NCBI RefSeq assembly: GCF_006770285.1
Contig: NZ_CP017195.1
Span: 1,612,001-1,676,000, forward strand
Direction: 5' to 3'
DNA: 64,000 bases
Source: Lactococcus paracarnosus
GTDB taxonomy: Bacteria > Bacillota > Bacilli > Lactobacillales > Streptococcaceae
Shown piece by piece: positions 9,526 through 18,723 of the stretch. The notes under the pieces were generated by a model. It saw nothing but the letters and a program-made list of their open reading frames with translations. It was not told where the DNA came from and did no database searches. How positions within the stretch are numbered: the first letter of the stretch is position 1; each line of letters begins with the position of its first letter. The position numbers and the translations under genes were made by a program.

Positions 9526-10665
9526 TTATGTTTTTTTAGGGGCACTATCTTGAAATAGTAGAGGAGCAAAGTCTCTGGTGCACTTGCGCCACACATTCCA
9601 ATCATGACCTCCTTTATACATGTTACGCTGATCCAAAATATTTTTACTATCAAGTAAGACATTATCTGCTTCAAACTCAGCTATAAAAATATCCTGTTCG
9701 CCAATTGCTCGGAAAAAGACATCGTAGTCAGTTAAAAACCTATTGGCATCAGTTAACATCATCAAATGTGCATTGTCAGACGGATCACGTTTGACCATAT
9801 CCATGAGGGCATGACCTTGAATGAAATCGTGTAGAAAGCCACTGAACAAGCCGACTTGACTAAAATGCTCAGGATGATTAAAGGTGACGACGCTGGTTTG
9901 GATTGACCCCATCGATAATCCTGCCATCGCACGATTGTCCCGGTCACCGATTATCCGATATTTACCTTCAATCGTCGGGATAACATCTTTAAGTAAGTAG
10001 CTTTCAAATAAGGTATGATCCACAACGGTTTGACCAGACGCATCCGTGACTTGCACCATGCCATTGCTCATGACAATGATAAACGGTTTGCATGTGCCTT
10101 TAGCAAGTAAATTATCCAAAATGAAATTGACTTTTCCCTGACTGGTCCATCCAATTTCATTTTCACCATGACCATGCTGTAGATAAAGGACTGGGTAGCT
10201 TGTATCTGTCTGTGCCTCATAACTGGGCGGCGTATAAACGAGACAACGTTCCCAATTACCAGTGACCTGAGACTTAAGATACTCGTGATGAATCGTACCG
10301 TGGGGAACATCAGCTAAGTCATAAAAACTAGCCTCATCTGTATCAAGAGCCACATAATTATAAGGGCGACTATAGCCATAACCAATGGGAAGATAAGGCG
10401 TTAAAACGTCTTGCTCATCAATCCGTAACTGTACCATCGTAATCCCATCTGACATGGGATAGGCTAACCGCCAAATACCTAAGTCATTTTTCTTGAAATC
10501 ATATACTTGATCATAAATCGCTAATTGGACTGATTTTGCTTGGTCAGCCTTAACTTGAAGCCAAGTTTGTCCAGTCTCATCTGCTACTTGGGCCAACACA
10601 TTATCTTTAGGGGGTAAAATCGGACAGGCAGATAAAAACTGCGTCATAAGTGCTCTTGATACCAT
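9526..10665 (-). CDS. Two-domain serine esterase, enterochelin esterase/feruloyl esterase-like
   Basis: Intracellular esterase of 379 residues without signal peptide. Residues 1 to about 110 form an Ig/CBM48-like lead domain as in enterochelin-esterase and Est1E/XynZ-type feruloyl esterases. The esterase D-type alpha/beta-hydrolase domain follows, with the oxyanion-region LYLQHGHGENEIGW, the nucleophile elbow GLSMG and the catalytic His in GGHDW. The ATG at 10665 is preferred because GAGAGGAAG lies 4 nt before it; the upstream GTG lies inside that site. It is 17 bp behind another esterase gene and is the last gene of the operon. Feruloyl or acetyl ester substrates are inferred from the fold and neighbours. 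Confidence 0.8.
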   Translation of the reverse strand: MVSRALMTQFLSACPILPPKDNVLAQVADETGQTWLQVKADQAKSVQLAIYDQVYDFKKNDLGIWRLAYPMSDGITMVQLRIDEQDVLTPYLPIGYGYSRPYNYVALDTDEASFYDLADVPHGTIHHEYLKSQVTGNWERCLVYTPPSYEAQTDTSYPVLYLQHGHGENEIGWTSQGKVNFILDNLLAKGTCKPFIIVMSNGMVQVTDASGQTVVDHTLFESYLLKDVIPTIEGKYRIIGDRDNRAMAGLSMGSIQTSVVTFNHPEHFSQVGLFSGFLHDFIQGHALMDMVKRDPSDNAHLMMLTDANRFLTDYDVFFRAIGEQDIFIAEFEADNVLLDSKNILDQRNMYKGGHDWNVWRKCTRDFAPLLFQDSAPKKT

Positions 10666-10682
10666 AGGACTTCCTCTCACTG

Positions 10683-11483
10683 CTAAAATTTCAAAATAAG
10701 GTCAGCTTGTGTGCCAGGTTGAATGTCAGCTAGAAATGAAAATGCTGGATCCATTTGCTTTTCCCAGTAAGCATACTCATGTTTCCCTGTGCCACGTCTA
10801 TCGACAAATGGGATTCCTTCCTTTATCAAGCTGTCACGTAAATCAGTCACACCTTTTAAGACCAGGTCATCTTGTTCGCCACAAGCAATAAATAGTTCTG
10901 GTATGTCAACTTGATCAACTTCTCCATAAAATTTTGCAAGATTTGTATCCTCAGCATAATAAGTGGCTTTATCTCCAAATATCGTGGTAAACAAGGCTTC
11001 TTGAAACAACATATTGTGGTGGCAAATCAAATCATAGCAGTCTGCACTTGGTGACAAGGCAACGATTTTAGAGAACATATCACGGAAGCGCAAGCCATTT
11101 AATAAGGCACCATAGCCACCCATTGAGATACCACCAATAAATGTATCATTACGATTTTCTGACAAAGGTAAAAGTTTCCGAGTGACCTCAACAACTTCTC
11201 TGATAAAAGTCGAATAATTGGCTTGATGGTTAGCCTGCTCAACATAAAATGAATTATCTCCATCAACGACAACGATTGCAATGCCCTTGAGTTCACATTC
11301 TTTGCGAAGTCCTAAATAAGTCATCAAAGCAGTTGCGTCATTACTAAATCCTGGTAAAAAGTATACCGTTTTATAAGGTGGCACAAAAAGTGTACCACTA
11401 GTTCCATCTGATGGTAAGTACGCTTTAAGTGTTGTATATTTTGAAATTGCTTGTGATGCATATTGTAGTTCAAGATAAGCCAT
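10683..11483 (-). CDS. Esterase D-family serine esterase
   Basis: A 266-residue alpha/beta-hydrolase without signal peptide, related to lactococcal tributyrin esterase EstA. It has YFLPGFSND near the oxyanion hole, the nucleophile in GISMGGYGA, an Asp in CGEQDD and a His in GKHEY. The start follows AGGAGTAGCTA and lies 9 bp after the stop of the AraC gene. It differs considerably from the two other esterases in this operon, so the three may remove different acyl groups. The true substrate is unknown. Confidence 0.85.
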   Translation of the reverse strand: MAYLELQYASQAISKYTTLKAYLPSDGTSGTLFVPPYKTVYFLPGFSNDATALMTYLGLRKECELKGIAIVVVDGDNSFYVEQANHQANYSTFIREVVEVTRKLLPLSENRNDTFIGGISMGGYGALLNGLRFRDMFSKIVALSPSADCYDLICHHNMLFQEALFTTIFGDKATYYAEDTNLAKFYGEVDQVDIPELFIACGEQDDLVLKGVTDLRDSLIKEGIPFVDRRGTGKHEYAYWEKQMDPAFSFLADIQPGTQADLILKF

Positions 11484-11492
11484 TAGCTACTC

Positions 11493-12368
11493 CTATTCTT
11501 TTTTCAGCCACTCTGAAGGGGTACAGTCAAAGTGTTTTTTAAAGGTTTCAATAAAGGATTTGACATTTGGAAAACCATTATCCAGGGCTAGAGCCGCTAG
11601 TTGACGATCTGGATGATTTCTCATAACTGAAATACAGCTATGTAGCCGTTTGTATTGCAAGTAATCATGAAATTTCATCCCCATACGTGATTTGAAAATT
11701 CGTGATAAATAAGCGGGCGTATAGTGAAAGGCCGCCGCAACACTTGCCAACGAAACTGTTTCTTGATAATGAGCATCAATATAGTTGACAATCTCTTTTA
11801 AAGTCTCGGATGACCTAATATCGCGTTGGTGATCCAGTTTTTTTTCAACTAAACAATAGGCCTTCAAAACAGATAGCAGTTGAAAGAGAGTTGCCATTAA
11901 TTTCAACTGAATCAATTGTGTCATCGCTTCATTTTTCTCAGCTTCACCATAACTCGTGTCAACGTCACAAAGTTGACTTTTTAATTGACCAAACTTCAGT
12001 AAGACTGCAATCAACTCATCACGTTCATAAGCCTTATCCGGAACCTGAAATGATAAGCGACTGCTCAGCCACTGATCAATAAATGCTTTAGAGACCTGAA
12101 CAGTTACCCCTTCAAAATAATCTGTTGGGGCTATCCAATGATTACTATGCAGGACACCGCTATTCACAATCACAACATCACCAGGTTGATGCTCAAGTAG
12201 CTCACCATTCACCATATGTTGAATACGACCACCAGTTGTGAGGTTGAATTCGACATTTTGGTGCCAATGTGCAGGTGTAAAAATGTCTTTTCCCTCAAAA
12301 TAGTGATTAAATATACGAATCGGAATTTGATCTCTGGTAAATTCTTCAGTCTCATAGAGTTCTGGCAT
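11493..12368 (-). CDS. AraC-family regulator with N-terminal cupin
   Basis: A 291-residue transcription regulator. The cupin sensor domain lies at about 15-110 (HWHQNVEF...GDVVIVNSGVLHSNHW), and the two-helix-turn-helix AraC domain at about 190-288 (LASVAAAFHYTPAYLSRIFK and LALDNGFPNVKSFIETFKKH). The ATG at 12368 has AAAGGAG before it, unlike the ATG seven codons upstream. It is embedded between the first and second esterase genes, so it probably activates this operon in response to a sugar or aromatic derivative imported by the GPH transporter. Confidence 0.9.
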   Translation of the reverse strand: MPELYETEEFTRDQIPIRIFNHYFEGKDIFTPAHWHQNVEFNLTTGGRIQHMVNGELLEHQPGDVVIVNSGVLHSNHWIAPTDYFEGVTVQVSKAFIDQWLSSRLSFQVPDKAYERDELIAVLLKFGQLKSQLCDVDTSYGEAEKNEAMTQLIQLKLMATLFQLLSVLKAYCLVEKKLDHQRDIRSSETLKEIVNYIDAHYQETVSLASVAAAFHYTPAYLSRIFKSRMGMKFHDYLQYKRLHSCISVMRNHPDRQLAALALDNGFPNVKSFIETFKKHFDCTPSEWLKKE

Positions 12369-12449
12369 GTGCGCTCCTTTTGTTAACAATTCATCTTTTG
12401 AGTCAATTTTAACAATTTTTTATGTCACAAATCCAGTATACGCCATTTT

Positions 12450-13241
12450 TTATTCGGTTAACAGCCAATCAATTGCTTTAGGTAAATACCTATTCCAAAA
12501 TTGCCAATCATGTATTCCTGAACTTTCATGATAGTCTAGGCAAATTTGACGTGTTGTTAAGGCATCACGCATATTGTGATTTTCTTCTAATAAAAAATCC
12601 TCCGTCCCGACTGCCTGATAAACTGTTGGCACAAGACCTGAACTAATTGCTTGATCTACACAATAAAGCGGGTCCTTATCGCTACCTTTTAATTGTTTTA
12701 AATCGCCAAAAATTCTTGTGTAGTAGGCATAATCAGCAATCATGTCACGATGATCTGGCTTAATATCTGTGATATTATCAATAATAAAAGCACCGGATAA
12801 AGAAATGATTTTACTGAACGTTTTATGGTACAGCATACCTAATCTTAACGCGCCAAATCCGCCCATTGATAAGCCACCAATAAAAGTATCTTCTCGCTTG
12901 TCTGAGAGAGGAAAAGCACGGCGTGTAAAGTCAACGATTTCTTGTCCGACAAAATCACTATAATCACCACCGATACCGCCAATATTTTCATAAAAACTAT
13001 TTTCAGCAGCTGGTAAGACAATCGCTAAGTTATGCAGTTCAGCCAGGGTTCTCAAATTTGTGTAATCCAACCAATCATCTTGACTGCCACCAAACCCATG
13101 TAAAAGATAAAGTGTTTTAAACTTTTCGGGTTTGTTTGCCTCAAGTTCAGGATTGCCGTAAGACTCAATCGGCACAATGACCGTTAAATTGACGGTCCGA
13201 AACAGAGAAGCTGAAGCAAATGAAGTTCTAAATATTGACAT
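12450..13241 (-). CDS. estA: Tributyrin esterase EstA-like protein
   Basis: A 263-residue esterase D-family hydrolase without signal peptide, close in length and layout to lactococcal EstA, a short-chain acyl esterase. It shows LYLLHGFGGSQDDW near the oxyanion hole, the nucleophile in GGLSMGGFGALRLG, the acid in VGTEDF and the His in GIHDW. It follows the GPH transporter by 63 bp and precedes AraC by 81 bp. Deacylation of imported glycosides is inferred from the neighbours. Confidence 0.85.
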   Translation of the reverse strand: MSIFRTSFASASLFRTVNLTVIVPIESYGNPELEANKPEKFKTLYLLHGFGGSQDDWLDYTNLRTLAELHNLAIVLPAAENSFYENIGGIGGDYSDFVGQEIVDFTRRAFPLSDKREDTFIGGLSMGGFGALRLGMLYHKTFSKIISLSGAFIIDNITDIKPDHRDMIADYAYYTRIFGDLKQLKGSDKDPLYCVDQAISSGLVPTVYQAVGTEDFLLEENHNMRDALTTRQICLDYHESSGIHDWQFWNRYLPKAIDWLLTE

Positions 13242-13304
13242 AATGTTCTCCTTTTTAAGTTATCATCATACATGATTGTCTCACTTGACGTCACATGTCT
13301 TTTT

Positions 13305-14660
13305 TTATAAAGCTGCACGTCTAGTTTCCAAATCAGTTATGACTTGTGGGTATATTTTATCTAATTTGTAGAAATAGTTCAAGATAATAACTGCTGCGAA
13401 AAAGATAATAGGTAACCAAACATAACAGAATTCAATGGCATTAACTGCCGACGCAGTTTGAATCTTTGCTTGACCATTAAACCCACCAGAATTGAGAATG
13501 CCTGAAATTAAGAGTTGTACGATAGAATTAGCAACCTTGACTGCAAAACCGATAAAGGCCATTAGAAACCCTTGTACACGAATGCCAGTCTTCCATTCCC
13601 CATAGTCAACTGTTTCAGCACACATGACAAATACAATCCCAGTAATAAAGGCTGATCCTGCTGCTGCAAAGGCTGTACAAGCAATCACACCAGGAATACT
13701 ACCCTTGGTAAAAAGTAAGCCCATATTCCCAATAATACCCATGGCTGCACCCATCAGGACAAGTTTGTGTTTGCCGATTTTTTTAGCAATAATCGGAATA
13801 ATGAGTGTGATAGGCACACCAATAATACTTAAAATCGATAGCAAGGCAGATGAAACCCCAGGATTACCCAGTACATTAGTTGTATAATAAACCGTCGTTG
13901 ATGCTTTTACGACAACTTGGGCAATGATAAATAAGGTAATCAGCGTCACGAGTAGCCACGGCCCATTTTTAAATGATCGAAGGGTATCCTTGGCAGAAAT
14001 TTTTTGTTGACCAATTGCGGACATATTCATCCGTTCTCTTGTATTGAAACCAGCCATCATGGTTAAGGCAGCACCAATTACACCAAAGATTAGAATTACA
14101 TAGTTAAACCCCTTATAGTCTGACCCATTCCCCAAGAATGCAACCAAGCCTAAGGTCATTAAACTTGGTATCAACTGACCAAAGTTAGTGCCTAGTGAGC
14201 CAAACATATTAGTGGCTAAGCGATCATCTTGGTCATCCGTAATCGCTGCCATCAAGACGTTTTGTGGAATCAAGACTGCGGCACTAGCCAAGGTGTAAAT
14301 GATATAGGTAATGAGTGCATAAATATATTTTGTTGAGGCACTTGCATCAGGAACATGGAAAACAAAGAAACAAGCTGCTGCCATTGGAATGGCACCAAAA
14401 ATTAAATAAGGTCGACATTTTCCCCAACGTGATTTTGTATGATCAACGATCACACCCATAAAAGCATTTGAGATCGCATCAACAATGCCACCGAATAGTA
14501 AAATCGTGCCTACTTGTAAAATATTGATACCAATAACATTGGTATAGAAAAACATGGCAAATGTTGTAATGACTGTTGTACTTAGACAAATCCCCATATT
14601 ACCTGCGCCATAACTGATTTTCTCCAGCAATGGCATTTTTTGACTTACCTCATTCATCAT
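13305..14660 (-). CDS. GPH-family glycoside/cation symporter
   Basis: A 451-residue, twelve-helix transporter of the glycoside-pentoside-hexuronide family (MelB/XynP-like). The signature region reads EKISYGAGNMG, then a TNVIGI helix, and DHTKSRWGKCRPYLIFGA in the first cytoplasmic loop. The ATG at 14660 follows AGGAGG; the longer frame upstream has no ribosome binding site. It is the first gene of an operon with three esterases and AraC, and a cre site lies 42 bp upstream. The substrate is probably an acylated plant oligosaccharide or glycoside (inference); no glycosidase is in the operon itself. Confidence 0.9.
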   Translation of the reverse strand: MMNEVSQKMPLLEKISYGAGNMGICLSTTVITTFAMFFYTNVIGINILQVGTILLFGGIVDAISNAFMGVIVDHTKSRWGKCRPYLIFGAIPMAAACFFVFHVPDASASTKYIYALITYIIYTLASAAVLIPQNVLMAAITDDQDDRLATNMFGSLGTNFGQLIPSLMTLGLVAFLGNGSDYKGFNYVILIFGVIGAALTMMAGFNTRERMNMSAIGQQKISAKDTLRSFKNGPWLLVTLITLFIIAQVVVKASTTVYYTTNVLGNPGVSSALLSILSIIGVPITLIIPIIAKKIGKHKLVLMGAAMGIIGNMGLLFTKGSIPGVIACTAFAAAGSAFITGIVFVMCAETVDYGEWKTGIRVQGFLMAFIGFAVKVANSIVQLLISGILNSGGFNGQAKIQTASAVNAIEFCYVWLPIIFFAAVIILNYFYKLDKIYPQVITDLETRRAAL

Positions 14661-14701
14661 AAAACCTCCTATTAATTTTGTTATTTTTAAATCTAAGATA
14701 A

Positions 14702-14715
14702 TGATAGCGTTTTCT
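14702..14715 (-). promoter_or_regulatory. cre site upstream of the transporter-esterase operon
   Basis: TGATAGCGTTTTCT matches the CcpA cre consensus at 13 of 14 positions. No convincing -35/-10 pair could be assigned around it. Confidence 0.6.
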
Positions 14716-14784
14716 TTTAGAACTATCTTTCCTTTTCTTTTCAGAATACTTGTCATTTTTTGCACTTTTCGCTAATTTATGCCA

Positions 14785-14814
14785 TTAAAAAACCAGAGAT
14801 GTAACTCCGGTTTA
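14785..14814 (-). terminator. Terminator of the NIF3-like gene
   Basis: AAACC, GAG and CTC, GGTTT pair with a one-base mismatch. On the minus strand a run of six T follows. It separates the NIF3-like gene from the transporter operon. Confidence 0.8.
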
Positions 14815-14869
14815 GTTATGTCATGACTTTATGGCACCATAGGTATGCTTAAGGCAATGTGCATGGTAA

Positions 14870-15739
14870 TCATTGCTTAATTTGGTACTGCCAAAGATCT
14901 CCAGTTGCCACATAAGTCACAGGTACTTGCGCGTCTGTAATCTCTTTAAGCCATGCTACTGCATACTTTGCCCCTAATTCTTCCCAATTAAAATGGCCTG
15001 GATTAATACAAGCAAGATTTTTTCCCTGAGCATTAGCATCACGAATATAAGATAGCACTGTCCACTCTACCACTTCACCTGGAATGATACACTCGATGCC
15101 ATCCTGCACCATGCTTTTTATGACTTCAGTTGCATAATCTGTCCAAGTCCCATCTTCTTTTTCCTGTTGTGGGATAAAAGCATCTGGAAAAAGATGACCG
15201 ACAAAAGCAAGTTTTTTAATCCTAGCTTGGCCATTGCCAATATAGCGTAAGCCATTCATCCCAATTTTCGTCATCAACTCTTCATTAATCGCAAGAAGTG
15301 TTTTTGACTCTGGAAATTCGATGGTAAACCCAAAAGGAACAGTTTGTGTTGCCGTCAAATAAGGTAGCCACCCTAAATAGGTTAAGACACCTGTAAAAAT
15401 TTGGTCTGGTTGATGTGCATGCATATGATCATGATCTCGAAAAATCACAAGTTGATGCGCTTGAATTAAAGCTATTTTTTCATCATAAACTTGACAGTCA
15501 AAATCTGCACGCCATGTTGACCAATCAGGCGTCAGATATGATGTTGGCTCATGAACGATTAAAAGATTAGCACCTAATGAAATAGCGTGTTTGATGACCT
15601 CAACTGTTGGGACCAAAGCCGAGACAATACCTGTACAAGCTACTTGTGCATCTCCAAATTTAATACCATCACACGTTTCTGCATCACCTAAATCTGGATG
15701 GTAGGCCATCAAACGATCAATTACTTCTTGAATTTTCAT
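14870..15739 (-). CDS. NIF3/GTP cyclohydrolase I type 2-like dinuclear metal protein
   Basis: A 289-residue cytosolic protein of the NIF3 family. The metal-ligand segments are VHEPTSY and RDHDHMHAH (about 98-123) and a late CINPGHFNWEELG, with an Asp/Glu-rich start (DLGDAETCDG). The exact function of the family is unsettled. The ATG at 15739 follows AGAGG by 7 nt, so a 17-codon extension is rejected. A cre match lies in its leader, linking it to carbon control. It is a single-gene unit ended by a terminator and is not the usual sigA-linked NIF3, so it may be a paralogue for a specific metabolite. Confidence 0.8.
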   Translation of the reverse strand: MKIQEVIDRLMAYHPDLGDAETCDGIKFGDAQVACTGIVSALVPTVEVIKHAISLGANLLIVHEPTSYLTPDWSTWRADFDCQVYDEKIALIQAHQLVIFRDHDHMHAHQPDQIFTGVLTYLGWLPYLTATQTVPFGFTIEFPESKTLLAINEELMTKIGMNGLRYIGNGQARIKKLAFVGHLFPDAFIPQQEKEDGTWTDYATEVIKSMVQDGIECIIPGEVVEWTVLSYIRDANAQGKNLACINPGHFNWEELGAKYAVAWLKEITDAQVPVTYVATGDLWQYQIKQ

Positions 15740-15775
15740 TGCATTACCTCTTTCATTTACTTTGCATACTTTCAT

Positions 15776-15789
15776 TGTATCCGTTTTCA
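15776..15789 (-). promoter_or_regulatory. cre site upstream of the NIF3-like gene
   Basis: On the minus strand TGAAAACGGATACA matches the cre consensus at 13 of 14 positions, 37 bp before the start codon. Confidence 0.5.
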
Positions 15790-16115
15790 ACTATAATCTC
15801 TAGGTCATTTTTTGCTTCTTGCTTGTCAATTTTTGTGATGATCTAAAAACTGATAATCCTGCCGTATTCGTTTTTTGATAGGCAGATAAGCAGCACCTCT
15901 TAAAACATGAAAATGTAAATTTGATTGGATGCTACACTTGAGATGCCATCTGTAAGAATACTTGACTGTAACTCTGATGATCTACTCGTATAAGGTGACT
16001 TAACCGTCAACTGATAGTAAGCGTGATATAATAACCTTATCTATGACTTATCAAAAAGCATACCCTTCACTTTTTATCTCATGCTCATCGTCTTTTAGAC
16101 TAGATTGCCATATTT
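15790..16115. other. Divergent intergenic region, NIF3-like/DUF915
   Basis: No coding sequence was recognised. It holds the outer promoter region of the NIF3-like gene (a TTGACA near 15822 on the minus strand without a clear partner) and the DUF915 promoter. A weak CTGCC/GGCAG hairpin lies near 15860-15885. Confidence 0.4.
16020..16034 (+). promoter_or_regulatory. Extended -10 of the DUF915 gene
   Basis: TG-A-TATAAT sits in a 15-base segment, AGCGTGATATAATAA, that recurs exactly at 17121-17135 before the lipoprotein gene. No good -35 was seen. Confidence 0.55.
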
Positions 16116-16952
16116 ATGAAGAAATTTATCACCGTCTTATCACTCATTTTAGTCACCGGAGTAGGCTTACTCCTATTATTTAATATAAGACAAAAAACAG
16201 AGCCTATTCAAACAGACCGGACCTATCATGCGCCAACCTTGTTTGTTCATGGTTATGGTGGTAACTATGGATCAGAAAAAAATATGATTGCGGCGCTTAG
16301 TCAGCATCCAGAGTTTAAGCAGGTGCTAAACTATACGATTGCACCTGATGGGAAACTGACGACTAGTGGTACTTGGGATCCTGACATCAAGTATCCCATC
16401 ATTGCCATTGTATTTAAAGATGGTAAACCAGACGATACCCAGTTAAATCAAGTACTCATCGACTTAAAAAAAGACTATAAGATAAGCAGTTTTAATGCTG
16501 TGGGCCATTCTGCTGGTGCTAATGCTTGGGTAAATTGGGCCGTGACTGCTGACAAGGACAAAACGCCTGAATTAGTAAAGCTGGTAACACTTGCTGGTCC
16601 TTTTAATGGATTTAGGGGGATGGGTGGAAAACAGGATGGTAAGCCCCTAACGCTCGACAAAGATGGCAAGCCAAGTTTTATGGTTGATTTCTATCAAACC
16701 ATGTACGAGAATCGCGCATATTTTCCCGAGAATACACGTATCTTAAATATATTTGGTGATATAGGAGATGGCTCTGATGGGGTCGTACCTATCAACTCCT
16801 CACGCTCCTTGGACTATCTCGTTGAGAACAAGGCTAAATCTTACATGGAAAAAAAAATCACAAACAATAAGGCCCAACACAGCAAACTACATCAACGGAA
16901 CCCACTAGTTGATCAGTATCTCTATGACTTTCTAACAGGAGACTTACAGTAA
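16116..16952 (+). CDS. DUF915 alpha/beta-hydrolase, membrane anchored
   Basis: A 278-residue lipase-like hydrolase of the DUF915 type. An N-terminal membrane helix (3-23) puts the catalytic domain outside the cell. The fold markers are FVHGYGG after the first strand, the nucleophile in GHSAGANAW, an acid in GDGSDGVVPINS and a His in QHSKLHQ. No clear ribosome binding site precedes the ATG, although the N-terminus fits the family. The substrate is unknown. It is monocistronic with its own promoter and terminator. Confidence 0.85.
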   Translation: MKKFITVLSLILVTGVGLLLLFNIRQKTEPIQTDRTYHAPTLFVHGYGGNYGSEKNMIAALSQHPEFKQVLNYTIAPDGKLTTSGTWDPDIKYPIIAIVFKDGKPDDTQLNQVLIDLKKDYKISSFNAVGHSAGANAWVNWAVTADKDKTPELVKLVTLAGPFNGFRGMGGKQDGKPLTLDKDGKPSFMVDFYQTMYENRAYFPENTRILNIFGDIGDGSDGVVPINSSRSLDYLVENKAKSYMEKKITNNKAQHSKLHQRNPLVDQYLYDFLTGDLQ

Positions 16953-17009
16953 TGCTCTCATGTGAGCACAGTATCTTCACCTTAAAAGAGGCAGATTGCT
17001 TCATACAAA

Positions 17010-17048
17010 ATATAGACTATCAGATTTTATGCTGATAGCTTTTTTTGT
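17010..17048 (+). terminator. Terminator of the DUF915 gene
   Basis: CTATCAG pairs with CTGATAG around an eight-base loop, followed by a run of T; outer A-T pairing extends the stem. Confidence 0.9.
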
Positions 17049-17120
17049 ATTAAGCTACATACCATCAATCAATGTAATTTTTTTGCCATTTTTATATAAT
17101 TTTACTGATTATCGTGCATC

Positions 17121-17135
17121 AGCGTGATATAATAA
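17121..17135 (+). promoter_or_regulatory. Extended -10 of the lipoprotein gene
   Basis: TG-A-TATAAT (TATAAT at 17128-17133) lies in the same 15-base segment as at 16020-16034. The leader to the lipoprotein start is about 120 nt. Confidence 0.55.
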
Positions 17136-17261
17136 TTATATCTTTGTACTATTCTCATAGTATCCTACTCACAGATTCAGGAGTGAGTCAGGGGGCAAGA
17201 ATACTTATCTGTGATTACCTATTTCTTATACCTATAAATCAAGAATCTAAGGAGTTTTACC

Positions 17262-18407
17262 ATGAAAAAAATAATCTTCATAAGCTTTAGCTTATTATGC
17301 CTAGCAATACTTGCTTCTTGTGGCAAGAATGCAACAACTCAAACAAGTGCTGATTATAATATTAGCTCATTTGAAACTGCACTTGACAATGGTGAAGATT
17401 TAACGGATAAGACTGTCGTTTTCAACATTGAAAAAACGAGTCATAATATCCTATCTGGTAACTATAGTTTATTAGCAGGTAATGATAATAATCTAGCTTT
17501 TAAATCCAAAAAAGATCCTAAAGTTGCTAAAAATGACATCGTGATACTTAAAGTCAAAAGTACTTCGGGATCATCAGGAAAATATAACATTTCATATAGT
17601 GATTTAAGTGAAATTAAAAAAATGGACGATGTAAGTATAGTGCATAAAAAAATGGATCAAAAAAAATTAGCATTAAACATCACTGATGACCAGGTCGCAG
17701 ATGAAGATGGAAAAGTTAAAATTAAAGGTAGTACATCTTTACCAAATACTCAAGTAACTATCGGAATGGGAATTATAGGAGATTCAACAACTTCGGATTC
17801 AAAAGGTGACTTCATACTCTCATATGATATGCTCAATAGTCTAAAAACAGATAGTATTAAAGTAACTGCGTCAATTGGTGATAAAAAAGTTACCAAAACA
17901 ATCACCTTAAAACAAAATCAAAAAATTATTGAATCATACGAAGCCAGCGTTGCTAGTGCTGCTAGTAAGGAAAAAGAAAGTAAGGCTGCAAACACAACAT
18001 CTGCTACACAAGAAAAAAAAGAACCTACTCCTCCTGCCATACAAATTACATTTGCTGAGCTGATGGATAAACTAAATAGCAACCAACTAGTTGACGGTGA
18101 AATCTATACTTTCACTGCTGATGTCGTATCAAAATCTGGTAAGAGTTATCCAGTCTATAGTACTGATAATTTAAGTAATCAGTTTGTTCGATTAGCCGAC
18201 CCAAATAAAATTTCTTCAAATGCACCATTCTATGCTAATCCTACAGATGTATTGATTGCTATCAACTCGAGTTCAGTTACGCCAACATTTATCACAAAAA
18301 TTGTTAATATGACTTCTTATGATGATAATGAAGGAGCATATCCAACATTTTTAATCACATCAATCAATGGAAAAGAATTAAATACATCTGGTTTTAAAGC
18401 AAAGTAA
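17262..18407 (+). CDS. Lipoprotein with repeated beta domains, function unknown
   Basis: A 381-residue surface lipoprotein. The signal peptide ends in the lipobox LASC (Cys near 20). An N-terminal beta domain (about 28-125) is followed by an Ig-like segment (about 140-222), a low-complexity linker rich in Ala, Lys, Glu and Ser (about 230-265), and a C-terminal domain (266-381). The two end domains look like the same OB-fold type, each starting with a short helix (ISSFETALDNGEDL and ITFAELMDKLNSNQL), which suggests duplication. AAGGAG precedes the ATG. No catalytic motif was seen, so a binding or envelope role is likely. Confidence 0.8.
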   Translation: MKKIIFISFSLLCLAILASCGKNATTQTSADYNISSFETALDNGEDLTDKTVVFNIEKTSHNILSGNYSLLAGNDNNLAFKSKKDPKVAKNDIVILKVKSTSGSSGKYNISYSDLSEIKKMDDVSIVHKKMDQKKLALNITDDQVADEDGKVKIKGSTSLPNTQVTIGMGIIGDSTTSDSKGDFILSYDMLNSLKTDSIKVTASIGDKKVTKTITLKQNQKIIESYEASVASAASKEKESKAANTTSATQEKKEPTPPAIQITFAELMDKLNSNQLVDGEIYTFTADVVSKSGKSYPVYSTDNLSNQFVRLADPNKISSNAPFYANPTDVLIAINSSSVTPTFITKIVNMTSYDDNEGAYPTFLITSINGKELNTSGFKAK

Positions 18408-18484
18408 GTTAACGACTATTAATTCGGATAATTACTAGCGTATCCTCTTTAGAATAGTCCACATGATTTATTCAGAGTATCAAT

Positions 18485-18525
18485 AAGTGTTGAGCCTATT
18501 TTAAAGGGTTCAACACTTTTTTCTT
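18485..18525 (+). terminator. Terminator of the lipoprotein gene
   Basis: AAGTGTTGAGCC pairs with GGTTCAACACTT (one G-U pair), followed by TTTTCTTT. Confidence 0.9.
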
Positions 18526-18651
18526 TACAAATCTAATTAGCTATTCTTATCAAATGCCAATACCTGATAGTCCGCAAGTGTGATTTCAAACTAGCCATCA
18601 TCCTTATCTACTCTGATCAGTTAGCTTAATTATCGTGGGTAAACATAGGTG

Positions 18652-18702
18652 TTGACAAAAAAAAAGGAATCCTTTATAATAAGACTTACGAACGTTCGTA
18701 AG
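18652..18702 (+). promoter_or_regulatory. Promoter and autoregulatory operator of the TetR gene
   Basis: TTGACA (18652-18657), a 17-nt spacer and TATAAT (18675-18680) form a consensus promoter. The perfect 18-bp palindrome CTTACGAACGTTCGTAAG (18685-18702) covers the predicted transcription start, the expected place for a TetR self-repression operator. Confidence 0.9.
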
Positions 18703-18723
18703 GTAAAATAAAAGGGAGATGAT

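Noticed and set aside
16953-16975. Hairpin TGCTC/GAGCA right after the DUF915 stop as its terminator
   Set aside because: The stem is short and no T-run follows; the hairpin at 17010-17048 is much better.
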